Assembly: GCA_023614405.1 (NCBI GenBank) | Contig: CM042684.1 | Coordinates: 472,263,650 to 472,327,649, forward strand | Source of the DNA: Avena insularis | Lineage: Eukaryota; Streptophyta; Magnoliopsida; Poales; Poaceae | Length of the DNA stretch: 64,000 nucleotides | Direction of reading: 5' to 3' | Shown here: one piece after another, positions 31,545 through 44,252 of the stretch | Position numbering within the stretch: position 1 is the first letter of the stretch | Layout: each line of letters opens with the position of its first letter | Notes under the pieces: model-generated | The model's database searches: none | What the model saw: the letters and a program-made list of their open reading frames with translations, nothing else | Told to the model about the DNA's origin: nothing | Program-made: the position numbers and the translations under genes

Positions 31545-33292
31545 TGTAAGAACCCTAATTTTTAGACATTTAATTAATTTGATAAAAAAATATCTTCTAA
31601 ATAATTTGATTTTGGGTATTCCAAATGTTTAATTTAGATGTTAATATTTGCATATAAGAGATAACAGAGAAGCTAATTAAACATGAAGATATAACATGCC
31701 TTGATTGTGTATATACACGAGTGGTACCATTGCATGCATGTCGATGAAGCTAACTAAATTGTGTAGCAGCTTTTTTGGTACATGCATGTAGCATTGAGCC
31801 ATGCGTATAGCTAGTAGTAGATACTTCAGGAGATGCAACGTGGCCTGTTCTAGTGGACATGCATGTCTTGTTGGCAGAGTGCTTGCGAGCCTTTTTTTCT
31901 AGTGGACATGGTACTTGACCTGTAAACCTCTCACACGTGTTCCCTTGACTCAGCAATGTCTTGATATTTTTCCATCAGCTGCCGAGCGGTCCGCGGCTAC
32001 GTGTCCTTGATATTTTGAGGCTTAGGCGGTTCTTTGTCCTATAAATAGGCCTAGTCTTGCCATGTCTCACCACACACACTACATCGATTGATTTAGTTCC
32101 AGATAGGGAGAGCTAGAGTGAGTGAGCTAGCTGATAGAAAGTGTTCAAGCAGAGAGAGAGAGAGAGGTCGACCAAGTATATATATGCATGCATACATTGC
32201 TTGGAGGAAGTGAAATTTATAGGAGGAGATGTTGCCAAAATATAGAGGAGGAACGAGCGTAGATTGCTACTTATTCTGCTATTGGATTTCTTTTCATTGC
32301 TGGTTGGGCGATCAGTTAGAGTATTATTGATGTCGATCGGTCTAATTGTGGGTTTTCTTCTTCAAGGATATATTGATCTGGATATTTATTTTAAGGCAAG
32401 CTGCTTATACATCTCTCATATATTTTGTGAAGTAGATTACTTTTATTAAAGTTATGTTATACTGTTTGATATGAGAGTTTGAATATTCTGATGAATATTT
32501 GTGGGCTAGTACGCCAGTGTCGGTATACGGTGATCGATCCATCGGAGCCACCGATACAAGCCGGGTATATGGATAAATATCATAATAACTGGTTTTCTGA
32601 ATAAAACTTAGTGCTACGAAGGTAACCGTATTGTACCGGTCACAGTCCAGGTATGGGACTGACTGAGTTCTCCGCTAGGGATGGCCCTGAAACGGAACGT
32701 GTCGGTGATGGATCCGTAGGAGCCATCGACATCAGTAAATTTAGGTGTCCGGGTTTTAGTGGGTCAAAGGACTCTGCTCTTCTAGAGTCCTGTGTGGTTC
32801 TAGTTAAGGCTGTCGGTGTCGAAGTACCCCTCTGCGGAGTGTAAAAGTGTTAATATTAACCCCTGTGACTTCCAGGTTTGGGAATGCTTACTTTCATATG
32901 TGGCACCATGTGTTTTAATCTGCTTAATTACTCTAATCATTTATTTTACAAAAACAACTCTAGTTTACAATTTATATGACTGTTGTATGATTAGTTTGCT
33001 AAGTATATTTTGTACTCATCCCTTGCTCCTAATGTTTTTATCAGAGTTGCGCTGCGGAAGATGACATCATCAGAAGATTAGGCTGGACCGTTGGGCGGGA
33101 AGCGAATTAGAGAATCTAATTGTACTCCTTTGTAAATATGAATAAGATTGTAATAAAATGATGTTAGTGAGCTTCTTGATGTCCACTGTACTGGCTTATA
33201 GCTGTGTTTGTAGCCTTACGGGTATATAGACCTCTAGGTCTATATACGCGTGGCGTTTGTCATTCTACCGGGCCGGGTCTCGGGGCGTGACA
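31545..33292 (+). repeat. 3' LTR of E (1748 bp), intact form
   Basis: Retains the promoter region lost from the 5' copy, a (GA)n microsatellite at about 32153-32167 and ends GGGGCGTGACA. The palindrome of the 5' copy reads CTCTGCGGAG here (32830-32839). Confidence 0.92.
32039..32047 (+). promoter_or_regulatory. TATA box in the 3' LTR of E
   Basis: CTATAAATA in GTCCTATAAATAGGCC. The corresponding 5' LTR region is deleted, so this is the only visible promoter of E and it points out of the element. Confidence 0.65.
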
Positions 33293-33297
33293 ATATC

Positions 33298-34089
33298 ATT
33301 TATTCATGGCAATAAATTATAAAAACATAAAGTAAAATTAAAAGGAATTTATTTGAATTTACACATGACAAAAGAAAATACTTTCTATTTATTTCAATGC
33401 AAGAGAAAGGATTTAATATCCTTTTACATTATTTATTTTTAGAATTACTAAAATTACTTAGAATTTCATATTTAGTATTTCTCTATAGTGGTGGATGAAT
33501 TTTCATCCACAAAAGTGTTTTTTATTCATTTTTAGTATTTTTATTTATTTTGTTATTTTGCATGGAACATTTAGTGGTTTTAAATTTTATTGAACCCAAA
33601 CAAGTAATGTTATACTTTTCCTAGGTAGAGATTATTTTTGTGATCATTTTGTTAGATTATATGTATGTTTAGGATTTTTCTATATGTTTTAGAGCTCGAA
33701 ATGCTCAGAGGGTATTTTGGTAATTTACAATTTATTTTGTTTCTTCTTTTATTAATTTCTTGACTCGGCCGACTGGACCATTCATCCCATTGGTTTGGGC
33801 TAGACCACCTGGTTCGGTCCACTGGGTCGATCACTCTCTCCCTCACCCCTCTCACTCACGTGTTGAACTCTCGCGACCCCTACGGTCGCTGCTGTCATTG
33901 CTGCTTTACTCTGGCCGGTCCTGGATGCTCTAGCCGCCACCGTTCATGGACGATGAACTTCCTCTTCGCTCGTTCTTCTAGTCCTGCTCAATTTGATTAT
34001 CGAGGCCTCTAATGCTTGCCCCTTCCTCTCTATGGTGCTAGGGTTCCGATGTCGTGGCTCCGCCGTCCGCCGGTGACCATGCAGTGTCA
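33298..34089. other. Host stretch right of E: AT-rich, then GC-rich
   Basis: Continues 28891-29564. AT-rich to about 33750, then a GC-rich part with GGCCGACTGGACC-like and CTCTCACTCACG sequence and a leader-like stretch to about 34060. The order resembles the first half of the LTR of G, so it may be a relic of a long gypsy LTR. No ORF supported. Confidence 0.4.
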
Positions 34090-34424
34090 TGGTGATGGTA
34101 TGGTGACATGGTTGCCATGATGTGGATAGCCAATATGATAGATGTATCCATAATCACCGAGAGATAAATCCACAAGATAATACCAGTGATAAATCCACAA
34201 CCGAACCATAGTTCCACACACAAACATAGTCTCATACAAAATAACTCACGAATAAAAAGTTCAATGCTAAATGAGCACAAGCAATGATAGAGAGAAAACG
34301 ATAAAAAGCAAATGCTTGCGCTCGACCCATGCAAATCCACGAAATCCTAAATAGAACTACTTCTCACCCTTTGGCATCAAAACACCAAAAAGGAAGAAGG
34401 GCGATGCTAGTGCCCCAAGAGATC

Positions 34425-35811
34425 ACTTGTCCTCATCGTACTCCTCATCATCGTCCTCGTCCCCATCCTCATCATCATACTCCTCCTCATCATCCTCATC
34501 ATCATCAGCTGGTGGAGAAGGCCCCCTCTCTGAGGCAGGAAACATGTTGCACTCGAGCTCTCCATAGTTGAGTCCAGAGGTATTCCACTGAGCATACGGA
34601 GTGGCAGCTGTAGGATCTAGTGGGTCGCTTGACGTCCCTGACACATGGTGAAGAATGATCTGCTGGGTGTGAGCCATCTCGTGGCGCTGCTTGTATGACT
34701 CATACTGCCCCTTGTGGGTATCCACCCCCATGCACATGATGTTCTGCTTGAACCATTTCAGCTACTTCACCTCACGAGCACCAGAAGGAACAGGGGGCCT
34801 ACACCCACTAGCACGAGCATCTCGCATGAGACCCTCTGGAGTAGAAGAGGGATGCGAGGTCTTCCTAGCCTTGTTGTGAATCTTCTTGGTCTTTTGCTCA
34901 CCATCAAGGTTGCCACCGAAATCCTCAAGAGGTAGCATACGCTTGATGAGCATCATGATGAATGACGCATATGGAATGGAGAGCCTGTTGAACATGGCAC
35001 TAGTAATCTCATGGTAAATAAAATCCATCACATCAAGCCTGTAATCCACAGACCCATCTTCAGAAGTGGCAACCTCATGTGAGAAAGCGAGCAGCTGAAC
35101 AAGGTGGCCATGGATACTGTCATTGTTACCCCACTAGGGGTGATGCAGTCATGGTAAAGGGCAACTAGCTCAACATACAACGGAGACAGACCTGAGAGCA
35201 TCCCAACAACACCATCTGGGGAAAGGAACGAAGAGAGCGCATTATCCTTGCTAGGCTTGATAGGAGTGATAATGCTATGAAAACAAGGATTATCATGACC
35301 ATTGAAGGGGTAACCAAGCACCTGACCAAAGATGTGGAAATTAGACTGAAACAAAAGTGGTACGTGTCATCCACTTTGTTGTACGGAGCTCATCTCCACA
35401 GATCACAAGGGTTGAGAAGAACTACTTCACCACTGAGGTATCACAGTTGCACTGTAGAGTCATCAGATGGTGCAACCCCATCCTCTCAGTCATAGCTAAA
35501 GCCTCAGCAAGTCTAGGCCTTGACTTTGCCTCAATCATAGCAAGAGGGCGCATGGGGCGGATCTTCAGGGAGGAGTAAATATCATCATGTATACTCCTAA
35601 AGTGGGTTGACCAAAAGTTACTGTCCTCACCCTCAGCCTCAGCATATAAGTCACAGTGACGAATGGCGAAATAATCAATGATATCCATCTTCTTGTAGTT
35701 GACCCGGGGCTTCTTTCTATTCCTTTGAGTGGTCCTGTTTGCTTTCCTAGCATGTTTAGCCATCCTATCAGCCTCTTTTTTCAGCCTCCTTAATTCAACC
35801 TTGTCAATCAA
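34425..35811 (-). pseudogene. Third ('env-like') ORF of D, acidic C-terminus
   Basis: Pieces in several frames: 35422-35811 (129 residues, basic start rich in Lys/Arg, then NYKKMDIIDYFAIRHC and LALAMTERMG-like), 35028-35354, 34762-35049 (ending in an Arg/Lys/Ser/Pro segment), and 34423-34737, whose last about 30 residues are nearly all Asp, Glu and Tyr. SIRE-type elements of grasses carry such an ORF after pol; it is called env-like but its function is unproven. No convincing signal peptide or transmembrane segment is visible. Several indels break it. Just downstream, GGTGTTTTGATGCCAAAGG (minus strand, about 34365-34385) is typical of this family's 3' end. Confidence 0.65.
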
Positions 35812-35829
35812 ACCACCTTCACTGTCAGG

Positions 35830-36990
35830 CTTTAAGTAGTGAGCGCGAGGATGGCGCTTGTAGGTCTAAGGAACACGAGAGACACATGTGAAGTGAACGA
35901 GATGGATAGCATGGAGATAAGCATACACACAAGTCTAGGATGAATGTAGAAACAATAGAAAAACAATCCACAACTCCAATATACATGATGCAAAAAAATC
36001 TGGAAATTCTAAACCAGGGGTGAGTTTGCCAGGCCAGATAATCCGGCCGTGCCAGGGGCGGATAATCCGGCCCTGGCAAAAATTTCAAAATTAGCCCAGA
36101 TTGAGTGCATCAAAGTAGATCGGGCACAGGTATTGCTAGACTATGATTTCTAACAAGGATATGACCCACAAGGCGACTCTAAGACCAAGTTCCACCAACA
36201 ATCAACACATCTATAAAAAAGATGATAGAGAGGGAGTTACCGTCACTCATTGAAGGAAGAACACAGAGGAGAAGGTACCGGATGCAAGGGGAAGAAGATC
36301 CGGGGGAGGCCCGGAGAATCTGGTGGCTAGAACAGCAGGTGGCGGCTGGGGAAGAGGAGAGGCATCAGGGTGGAAGAGTTGCTCTGTTTGAGCCCTTCCC
36401 GCCATGCCCTTAAAAGACGAAACCGCCAGGGGCGGATAATCTGGCCCCCACTTGCGGCGGATAATCTGGCCCTTCTCTGAATTTCTATTGAACACAGAAT
36501 CAGGCCCACGCATTCCGAACAAAACCCCCGCAAGTGAAACAAAATACTTGTGTGCACAAGAAAGATGGCTTGGGGATGGAGAAGGTTTAGGTTTAGACAA
36601 CCAAACTGAGATGGTACTACACACCCAAGATTACAAAAGTCAAATCAAATAAAAGCCAACATTGGGTGTGTTTTCCACAAGAACACAAGATATGCAAGAA
36701 AAACCAAAAGGACCCACAAGAAACCAACTCTTCTCATGGAAGAGGGCGGTGGCCGAAGCCACCATGTTGGAGTGAAAGGTATGACACTGCGAAGATGTAT
36801 CTTGGGTTCATGACCAATACTCATCAAAGAACTCACATATCACATAATGATATTAAGAGAAGTGATTTTTCTTGATTTCAGCATTATGGGGGGAGGGTTG
36901 GCCCAATCAATTAGGACCACACTCCCCCTATATCCATGCCTACACCTAAGCCAAATAAAGGAAGAGATGTAAGTGGGTATGCATAAGTAA
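35830..36990 (-). other. Spacer between pol and third ORF of D, with ATAATCCGGCC-type motifs
   Basis: No supported protein. Four copies of GATAATCYGGCC occur (36037-36048, 36061-36072, 36434-36446, 36459-36471), the same motif repeated in the integrase-RT linker at 44555-44780. Around 36050-36076 it lies in an inverted repeat GCCAGGGGC...GGCCCTGGC. Confidence 0.65.
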
Positions 36991-38551
36991 TCAAGATAAG
37001 CTCCTTGAATCAATGATATTTAGCTCATTCCTCAAATAACAAAACCTTGCCTTATCAAGTGGCTTTGTGAAAATATCAGCAAGTTGGTCCTTCGTGCTCA
37101 CAAAGGATAGATAAATATCACCACGAGCAACATGATCCTGAATAAAGTGATAGCGAATCTCAATATGCTTTGTCCTTGTATGTTGCACCGGATTGTACGC
37201 AATTTTGATTGCACTTTCATTATCACATAAAAGGGGCACTTTGTCACAATTGACACCGTATTCCTTTAAAGTTTTCCTCATCCATAATAATTGAGTACAT
37301 GCACTTGCAGCAGCCATATATTCAGCTTCGGCGGTGGAGAGAGATATACAATTTTGTTTCTTCAAAGACCAACATACCAAAGACCTGCCCAAAAACTGAC
37401 AAGCTCCAGAAGTTGATTTCCTATCATCCTTGTCACCAGCCCAATCTGAGTCTGTGTAACCGCATAGAGAGAAATCAGACCCTTTGGGATACCATAGACC
37501 AAAATTAGGGGAATGAAGCAAATATCGGAAGATTCTCTTGACCGCCACCAAGTGGCTTTATTTAGGATCCGCTTGATACCTTGCACACACACACCTACAC
37601 TCAACACAATATCGGGTCTTGATGCATAGAGGTAAAGGAGAGAGCTGATCATGGACCGGTCAACCTTTTGGCCCACATCTTTACAATTGGGATTGAGTTC
37701 AAGATGGTATTTAGTTTGCATTGGTGTGGCGACGCCATTAAGATCCGTCATCTTGAACCTCTTGAGCATGTCTTGGATGTATTTTGGTTGATTTATGAAG
37801 GTTCCTTCTCTAAGTTGTTTGATCTCAAATCTAAGAAAGAACCGTAATTCCCCCATCATAGACATCTCAAACCTGTCAGTCATAAGCTTTGAAAATTCAT
37901 CATTAAAATCTTGATTAGTAGAGCCAAAGATAATGTCGTCTACATATAGTTGGCATACGAAGAGCTCCCCCTTAACCTTCTTAGTAAAAAGATTGGGATC
38001 GATTTGCCCAACCTCGAAGTCACAGTCTAACAAAAGCTCTTTAAGATGCTCATACCACGCACGTGGGGCTTGTTTAAGGCCATATAGCGCCTTATCGAGT
38101 TTGTAGACATGGTTTGGGAAATTGGGATCCTCGAAACCCGGGGGTTGATTTACATATACCAACTCATGTAGATGACCATTAAGAAACGCACTCTTAACAT
38201 CCAATTTGCTGTAATTTAAAGTTATGGTGAGCTGCATAAGCAAGAAGGATACGAATAGACTCAAGGCGAGCCACAGGAGCATAAGTTTCTCCAAAGTCAA
38301 TGCCTTCCACTTGAGAAAAACCCTGTGCTACCAATCGTTCCTTGTTCCTTACGATGATTCCATTCTCATCTTGCTTGTTCTTGAAAATCCACTTGGTGTC
38401 GATAACATAGCGGTAATCTTTTGGCTTCTCAACTAATTTCCAGACCTTGTTGCACTTGAAAATTGAGTTCTTCATGCATAGCAACCACCCAATCTGGATC
38501 TTCAAGAGCTTCAATTTTTTTTAGTTCCACCTTTGATATGTGAGCTTGATG
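36991..38551 (-). pseudogene. RT and RNase H of D
   Basis: Three overlapping frames joined by indels. 38194-38514: start of RT, with KWIFKNKQDENG and [14 protein letters not shown]. 37362-38300: [34 protein letters not shown] and an intact YVDD in [11 protein letters not shown]. 36991-37551: RNase H with [18 protein letters not shown] and LLCDNESA, ending before position 36991. Pol of this kind makes the cDNA copy. Shifts near 38470 and 37560 and the C insertion at 38551/44253 disable it. The left flank of C reads DPDWVVAMHEEL, which follows the SVHH end at 44253. Confidence 0.88.
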
Positions 38552-40191
38552 TGTTGGGTTCGCACCAAGATCTATCTACTAGGTACAAGCAACGGGTGGA
38601 TATACATCCATAGAGAACTTAGCCTCGAAGAAAACAAAGCTTTGTTAACGAGATGGAACTCGTGGATGATGTAGTCATACATTTGCCGATCTCAAGATCG
38701 TGATGAAGTCCTTCATGTCCAGCAGTTCCAGCACCATCAGGTCTAACACCATCAAGTCTAGCACCACAAAGTAGAAGTGCATCCGTGATCGCACACACGT
38801 TGGGTCCACCGAACAACCTCCGCCTCCTTGCTCCCGCGATGCAGCGGAAGCAGCAACTCCTTTCCAGATAAAGCCACCGGGAAGATGTATCTTGCTAATC
38901 CGAGACCATGGGGAATAACTAGAGGGAGAAGAGAACCTTCACGAGGAGGTGGGGCAAGAGGAGAGGAGGAGGAAGTGCTACTTATATAGGGGAGGGGGGC
39001 AGCCCAAGGGGGCATGGCACCGGCCATGGTGGGTGCCCCCACCTCTCCCTCATTCATGTGGGTGGAGCTCCCACTCACATAAACACACACCTCCACTCAT
39101 GTCCACTCACATGCATTAAATTTCCACCAAATTTAATGCAAGCTCTCATTAAATAAAACACTTTTATTTAAATTTTCAGAATTTTGTTAATTACTTTAAT
39201 TAACAAACATTCACATAAAACTCCCTGCAACATTTCAATATCACATGCAGAACTAGTTTCAGCAATTTCACCCGAAACAATTCCAGTTTCCATCGAAATG
39301 ATTCCAGCGCTTTATTAATCTTTATCTGAAACATATTTGCTCCTAAATGGTGTCAGTATCCCTTAAGTGTGTCACCCTACGGTTCGCGAATAATGCAGAC
39401 ATGATCGAGACCCCTCTCCGATCAATAATCAACAGCGGGACCTGGAGATCCGTACTGACTCCCTCATATTCAACGATGACTCTTGTGATCGCTTGAACCT
39501 TTAACATCGTAACTAAATCCCTTTGTCTCACGATATATTACATGTCCGAGATTCGATCATCGGCATCCAAATACCTAGTTTGATCTCGTGACATGCACTC
39601 TTTTCTTGTTCCCGTGATATAACATTCTAGTGATCACATCACTTGCTTGCAAGCTATCTTAATGTGATATCACCGAGAGGGCCCAGAGTATATTTATCCA
39701 TCATCGGTATTAACAAATTCCACTCTTGATCCATGAGCCTCAACATAACACCTTTGGAGTATCTGAACCCACCTTTATAGTCACCCTTTTGCGGTGTGGC
39801 GTTTGATGTTATCAAGTTACTCTTCCGATGTTAGCAATTAACATGATCTTATGGTCTAAGGACTAAGATTACTTCGGATGATGTTATAGAAATATAAACA
39901 TAATGACTTTGATCATAATGCCATACTTCGGATGAATGTTCATCACATCATTCCACTAATGTTGTGACCTCGTTATTAACAACATCCAATGTCTATGATC
40001 ATGAAACCTTGTTAATCAACGAGCTAGTTTATATGAGAGGCATTACTAGGAACTTTGTATTTTGTTTATTAAACACACATGTATTAACATTTCCAATTAA
40101 TACAATTATAGCATGCAAAATAAACATTTATCATAAACATGGAATACGATAATAACCACTTTATTATTGCCTCTCTGGCATATTCCCTTCA
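38552..40191 (-). repeat. 3' LTR of C (left end, 1640 bp)
   Basis: Element orientation TGAAGGGAATATGCC...GCGAACCCAACA; near its end it lacks about 37 bases present in A (between CTTGG and ACCCAACA). TATA CCTATATAAG on the minus strand at 38981-38990. Confidence 0.9.
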
Positions 40192-40209
40192 GTCTCCCAC
40201 TTGCACTAG
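40192..40209 (-). other. polypurine tract of C
   Basis: Element-orientation CTAGTGCAAGTGGGAGAC, identical to that of A, abutting the 3' LTR. Confidence 0.87.
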
Positions 40210-42603
40210 AGTCAATAATTTAGTTTGAAAAACTTTGCGTATTGAACACCTATGGCTTTCTGGTGTTGCATATACGCGATTACTAGTGGTTAACATAATC
40301 TCCGGATCTGACAGTTTCATGTCTGTGTGTATTTGCATGTCTTTGCGTCTCTACGCATCACTCATTCTCAAATGAGATGGCATTGTATAAATTTGGTCCT
40401 TTGGTGAGACCTTTAGTTCATTCGGGTTAAAATATGTTGATATTATTGTCATACAATATATCTTCATAGTATTAGACCACTTTGAACCACACCTAGTTTG
40501 ATAACAAACTACTTAACACAAATGCCCTCCTTTGCTGCTACTATAGCAATCATATACTTAGCCTTTTGTTGTAATATCCGTCACAATGTCTCAACTTTGG
40601 AACTCATCCAAATCCATCATGGAACATCCTTTCCATTACATTGTGCCACCCATAGTCTAAGTTGAGATAAATTTAATTTGTATCTTGTGACAAAACTAGT
40701 ATCAATGTAACACTTTACAATGAACTACCTTTAACTATTTGTCACTTATGCATGATATATTCTTAGTTCTTCCAAAGCTCATAAGAATATCTTTACTATC
40801 GTCCAATGATCATCTTATGAATCATTCTGGTATGTGCTCATAACATTTAGAGCATAGGACATATCTGGATATATACATATCACGGTATAATCGATCAAAC
40901 TATTCATGTGATTTTACTCACCAAGTGTTGAAACACTTGAATCTTGATACAATCCTTTCCATGTAGCAAGAACCTTTCTTGTTGTTTCCATATTGAACCC
41001 TTTCAATATCTCATATATGTACGTCTGGCATAACCATATTAGTGCCTCAATCTATCCATATAGACATTGATGCCAAATATTCCGGTTTTTCCCAAGTCTT
41101 TCATCGAAATACTATTTTAATGAAATTCTTAACTTGTGTCAATAAAAGATACATCATTTCCAATCAACAATATGTACTCTGCATAATGTATTGGAAATTT
41201 GTCTCAGCGCTCCCACTTAATTTCTTGCAAATGCAAGCATCTTCATCATCTTTGATGAAATTAAACTCATTTAACATTTTCATCATGGTGAAGATTCCAA
41301 CTCCGTTATACTCACTTAAACTATTGAAGTTTGCATGCCCTTTTAGCACCCTTTGAATTAACAAAACCCTTCGGACCGTGTCATGTACACATCCTAGGTA
41401 ACCATTCTATTAGAAGAACCTTGTTTTGTTTATTCAACTACCATATACCAAAGTATATGTAGTTTTTGCTACATTAATCCGTCAAGACTAAATATCGTAT
41501 GAAAGATCAAATCTTGTCATAGTCAACTCCTTGAACAGTGCCATAAACTTCTTTCCGACATGTCGACTATTTAATAGATGTTAAACATCCATGTCTATTT
41601 CTTTATAGATCCAAACACGACCGATAGGCTTCATGCCTTTCCGGAGGGTCTTCCAAGTTCAGAAACTTGATTTCTCGTGTATGGATACTATCACGGATTC
41701 TATGACTTCTAGTCATTTTATGGAGTCAGGGCCCATCATCGCTTCTTTGCATGCAGTCGGTTTATCATTGTCAAAACAATAACGACTTCTGTTTCAAATC
41801 TTACTATTTGATTCTTATCGACCCACATGGTTCAATAGGAACTCTAATCTCCAAGATCACACCCTTTGTAATCATGGGATCCATGAGCATTGTGGCCGCC
41901 ACCGGGACACTTTCCGGCGCTGCGCTATTTAGCACATATAGCTACGGTTCAACAACCTTATCAAAGTTCTATTGTCCTCCCACTTAACTTTTCACGAAAA
42001 AATCCTTCTCAAGAAACTTGACGTTCCAAGCGACAAACTCTTTTGTCCTCTTCTCTAAAAAAAACTCTTTTGTCCTCGGTGTTATGGAGGAATTCCCAAC
42101 AAATTCTTTGGGATAACCTACAAAGACATGCTTATCCGACTTTGGTTGTAAACATTTTACTTATGCATAGCATACCAAAATTTAAGAAAAGACAATTCGG
42201 GTTTTATCCCAAACCATAACTCATATGGTGTAATTTCAACGAATCACGATGGTGCTCTTTTCAGTGTAAAAGTGGTTGTCTCTAAAGCTTTAATCCTTGA
42301 AACATAATGGCAGTTATATAAATGACACCTTTGATCTTACCATGTCAAACAAGGTTTGATTTGATCTCTCGAACATACCATACTCCTGTGGTTTATCGGG
42401 AAATGCAAATTCATGGAATAATTCCTGAAATCTTAGGTGTTTTGCTAAACCTGTAACTCAAATATTTTCCTTCATGATCAAATCATAAACTCTTTTATTT
42501 TCTTGTTACAATGATTTTTTGCTTCATCTTGAAAGTCTTTGAACAATTTGCAAATGTTTCATACTTCTTCCTTATTAAGTAGATATATAGATATATTCAC
42601 TCA
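40210..42603 (-). pseudogene. Decayed integrase-RT interior of C
   Basis: Minus-strand fragments recognisable by eye: near 42330-42420 NQTLFDMVRSKV and a following stretch of integrase C-terminus; near 41180-41330 FNFIKDDEDACICKKLSGSA, the RT segment corresponding to about residues 180-200 of the A frame. Many stops and shifts; no open frame above 80 codons. Non-functional. Confidence 0.65.
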
Positions 42604-44252
42604 AATTTCCTACGATGGGAACTATACGCCAAGATCTATCTACTAGATACAAGCAACGGGTGGATATACATCCATAGAGAACTTAACTTCGAAGACAATA
42701 AAGCTTTGTTAACAAGATGGAACTCGTGGATGATGCAGTCGTACACTTGCCGATCTCAAGATCGTGATGAAGTCCTTCAGGTCCAGCAGTTCCAGCACCA
42801 TCAAGTCCAGCACCGCAAAGTAGCAGTGCATCCGTGATCGCACACACATTCATTCCACTGAACAACCTCTGCCTCCTCGCTCCAACGATGCAGCGGAAGC
42901 AGCAACTCCTTTCCAGATAAAGCCACCGAGAACATGTATCTCGTTAATCCGAGACCATGGGGAATAACTAGAGGGAGAAGAGAACCTTCACAAGGAGGTG
43001 GGGCAAGAGGAGATGAGGAGGAGGTGATCCTTATATAGGGTAGGGGCAGCCTAAGGGGGCATGGCGTCGGCCATGGTGGGTTCCCCCACCTCTCCCTCAT
43101 TCATGTGGGTGGAGCTCCCACTCACATAAACACACACCTCCACTCATGTCCACTCACATGCATTAAATTTCCACCAAATTGAATGCAAGCTCTCATTAAA
43201 TAAAACACTTTTATTTATTTTATTCAGAATTTTTTTAATTACTTTAATTAACAAACATTCACATAAAACTTCCTGCAACATTTCAATATCACATGCAGAA
43301 CCAGTTTTAGCAATTTCACCCGAAACAATTCAGGTTTCCATCAAAATGATTCCAGCGCTTTCTTAATCTTTATCTGAAACATATTTTCTCCTAAATGGTG
43401 TCAGTATCCCTTAAGTGTGTCACCCTACGGTTCATGAATAATGCAGACATGATCGAGACCCCTCTCTGACCAATAATCAAAAGTGGGAACTAGAGATCCG
43501 TACTGACTCCCACATATTCAACGATGACTCTTGTGATCGTATGAACCTTTAACATCGTAACTAAATCCCTTTGTCTCAGGATATATTACAGGTCCGATAT
43601 TCGATCATCGGCATCCAAATACCTAGTTTTATCTCGTTACCGACATGCACTCTTTTATCATTCCCGTGATATAACATTCTAGTGATCACATCACTTGCTT
43701 GCAAGCTATCTTAATGTGATATCACCGAGAGGGCCCAGAGTATATCTATCGGTCATCAGGATTAACAAATTCCACTCTTGATCCATGAGCCTCAACATAA
43801 CACCTTCAGAGTATCTGAACCCACCTCTATAGTCACCCTTTTACGGTGTGATATTTGATGTTATCAAGTTACTCTTCCGATGTTAGCAATTAACATGATC
43901 TCATGGTCTAAGGACTAAGATTACTTTGTATGATGTTATAGCAATATAAACATAATGACTTTGATCGTAATGCTATACTTCGAATGAATGTTCATCACAT
44001 CATTCCACCAATGTTGTGACCTTGTTATTAACAACATCCAATGTCCATGATCAGGAAACCTTGATCATCTTGTTAATCAACGAGCTAGTTTATATGAGAG
44101 GCATTACTAGGAACTTTGTATTTTGTTTATTAAACACACATGTATTAACATTTCCAATTAATACAATCATAGCATGCAAAATAAACATTTATCATAAACA
44201 TGGAATACAATAATAACCACTTTATTATTGCATCTCGGGCATATTACCTTCA
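42604..44252 (-). repeat. 5' LTR of C (right end), 3' edge deleted
   Basis: Starts TGAAGGTAATATGCCC (right end) and runs to CGTAGGAAATTT at about 42604, where A would continue for about 30 more bases to CCCAACA. TATA on the minus strand at 43030-43039. Confidence 0.87.

Larger units (their letters stand above)
29565..33292 (+). mobile_element. Complete non-autonomous LTR element E (gypsy-like), 3.7 kb
   Basis: LTRs starting TGTAAGAACCCTAATTTTTAG and ending GGGGCGTGACA flank a 549-bp interior with a TGGTATCAGAGC primer site and a purine-rich tract. TSD ATATC at 29560-29564 and 33293-33297, exact. No coding capacity. The GGACGAAATTC plus GGTGGGAAGGA tract recalls chromovirus-type gypsy elements. 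The LTRs differ in length (1431 versus 1748 bp) because of a deletion in the 5' copy. Confidence 0.92.
38552..44252 (-). mobile_element. Ty1/copia element C (same LTR type as A), truncated, minus strand
   Basis: Left LTR 38552-40191, interior about 2.4 kb, right LTR about 42604-44252; TSD TGATG at 38547-38551 and 44253-44257, exact. The interior begins inside integrase: primer site, gag and protease are missing together with the last about 30 bases of the right LTR, one continuous deletion. Remains of integrase and RT follow. Confidence 0.9.

Noticed and set aside
34329..34571. Plus-strand His/Pro-rich ORF
   Set aside because: Antisense of the Asp/Glu-rich tail of the third ORF of D.
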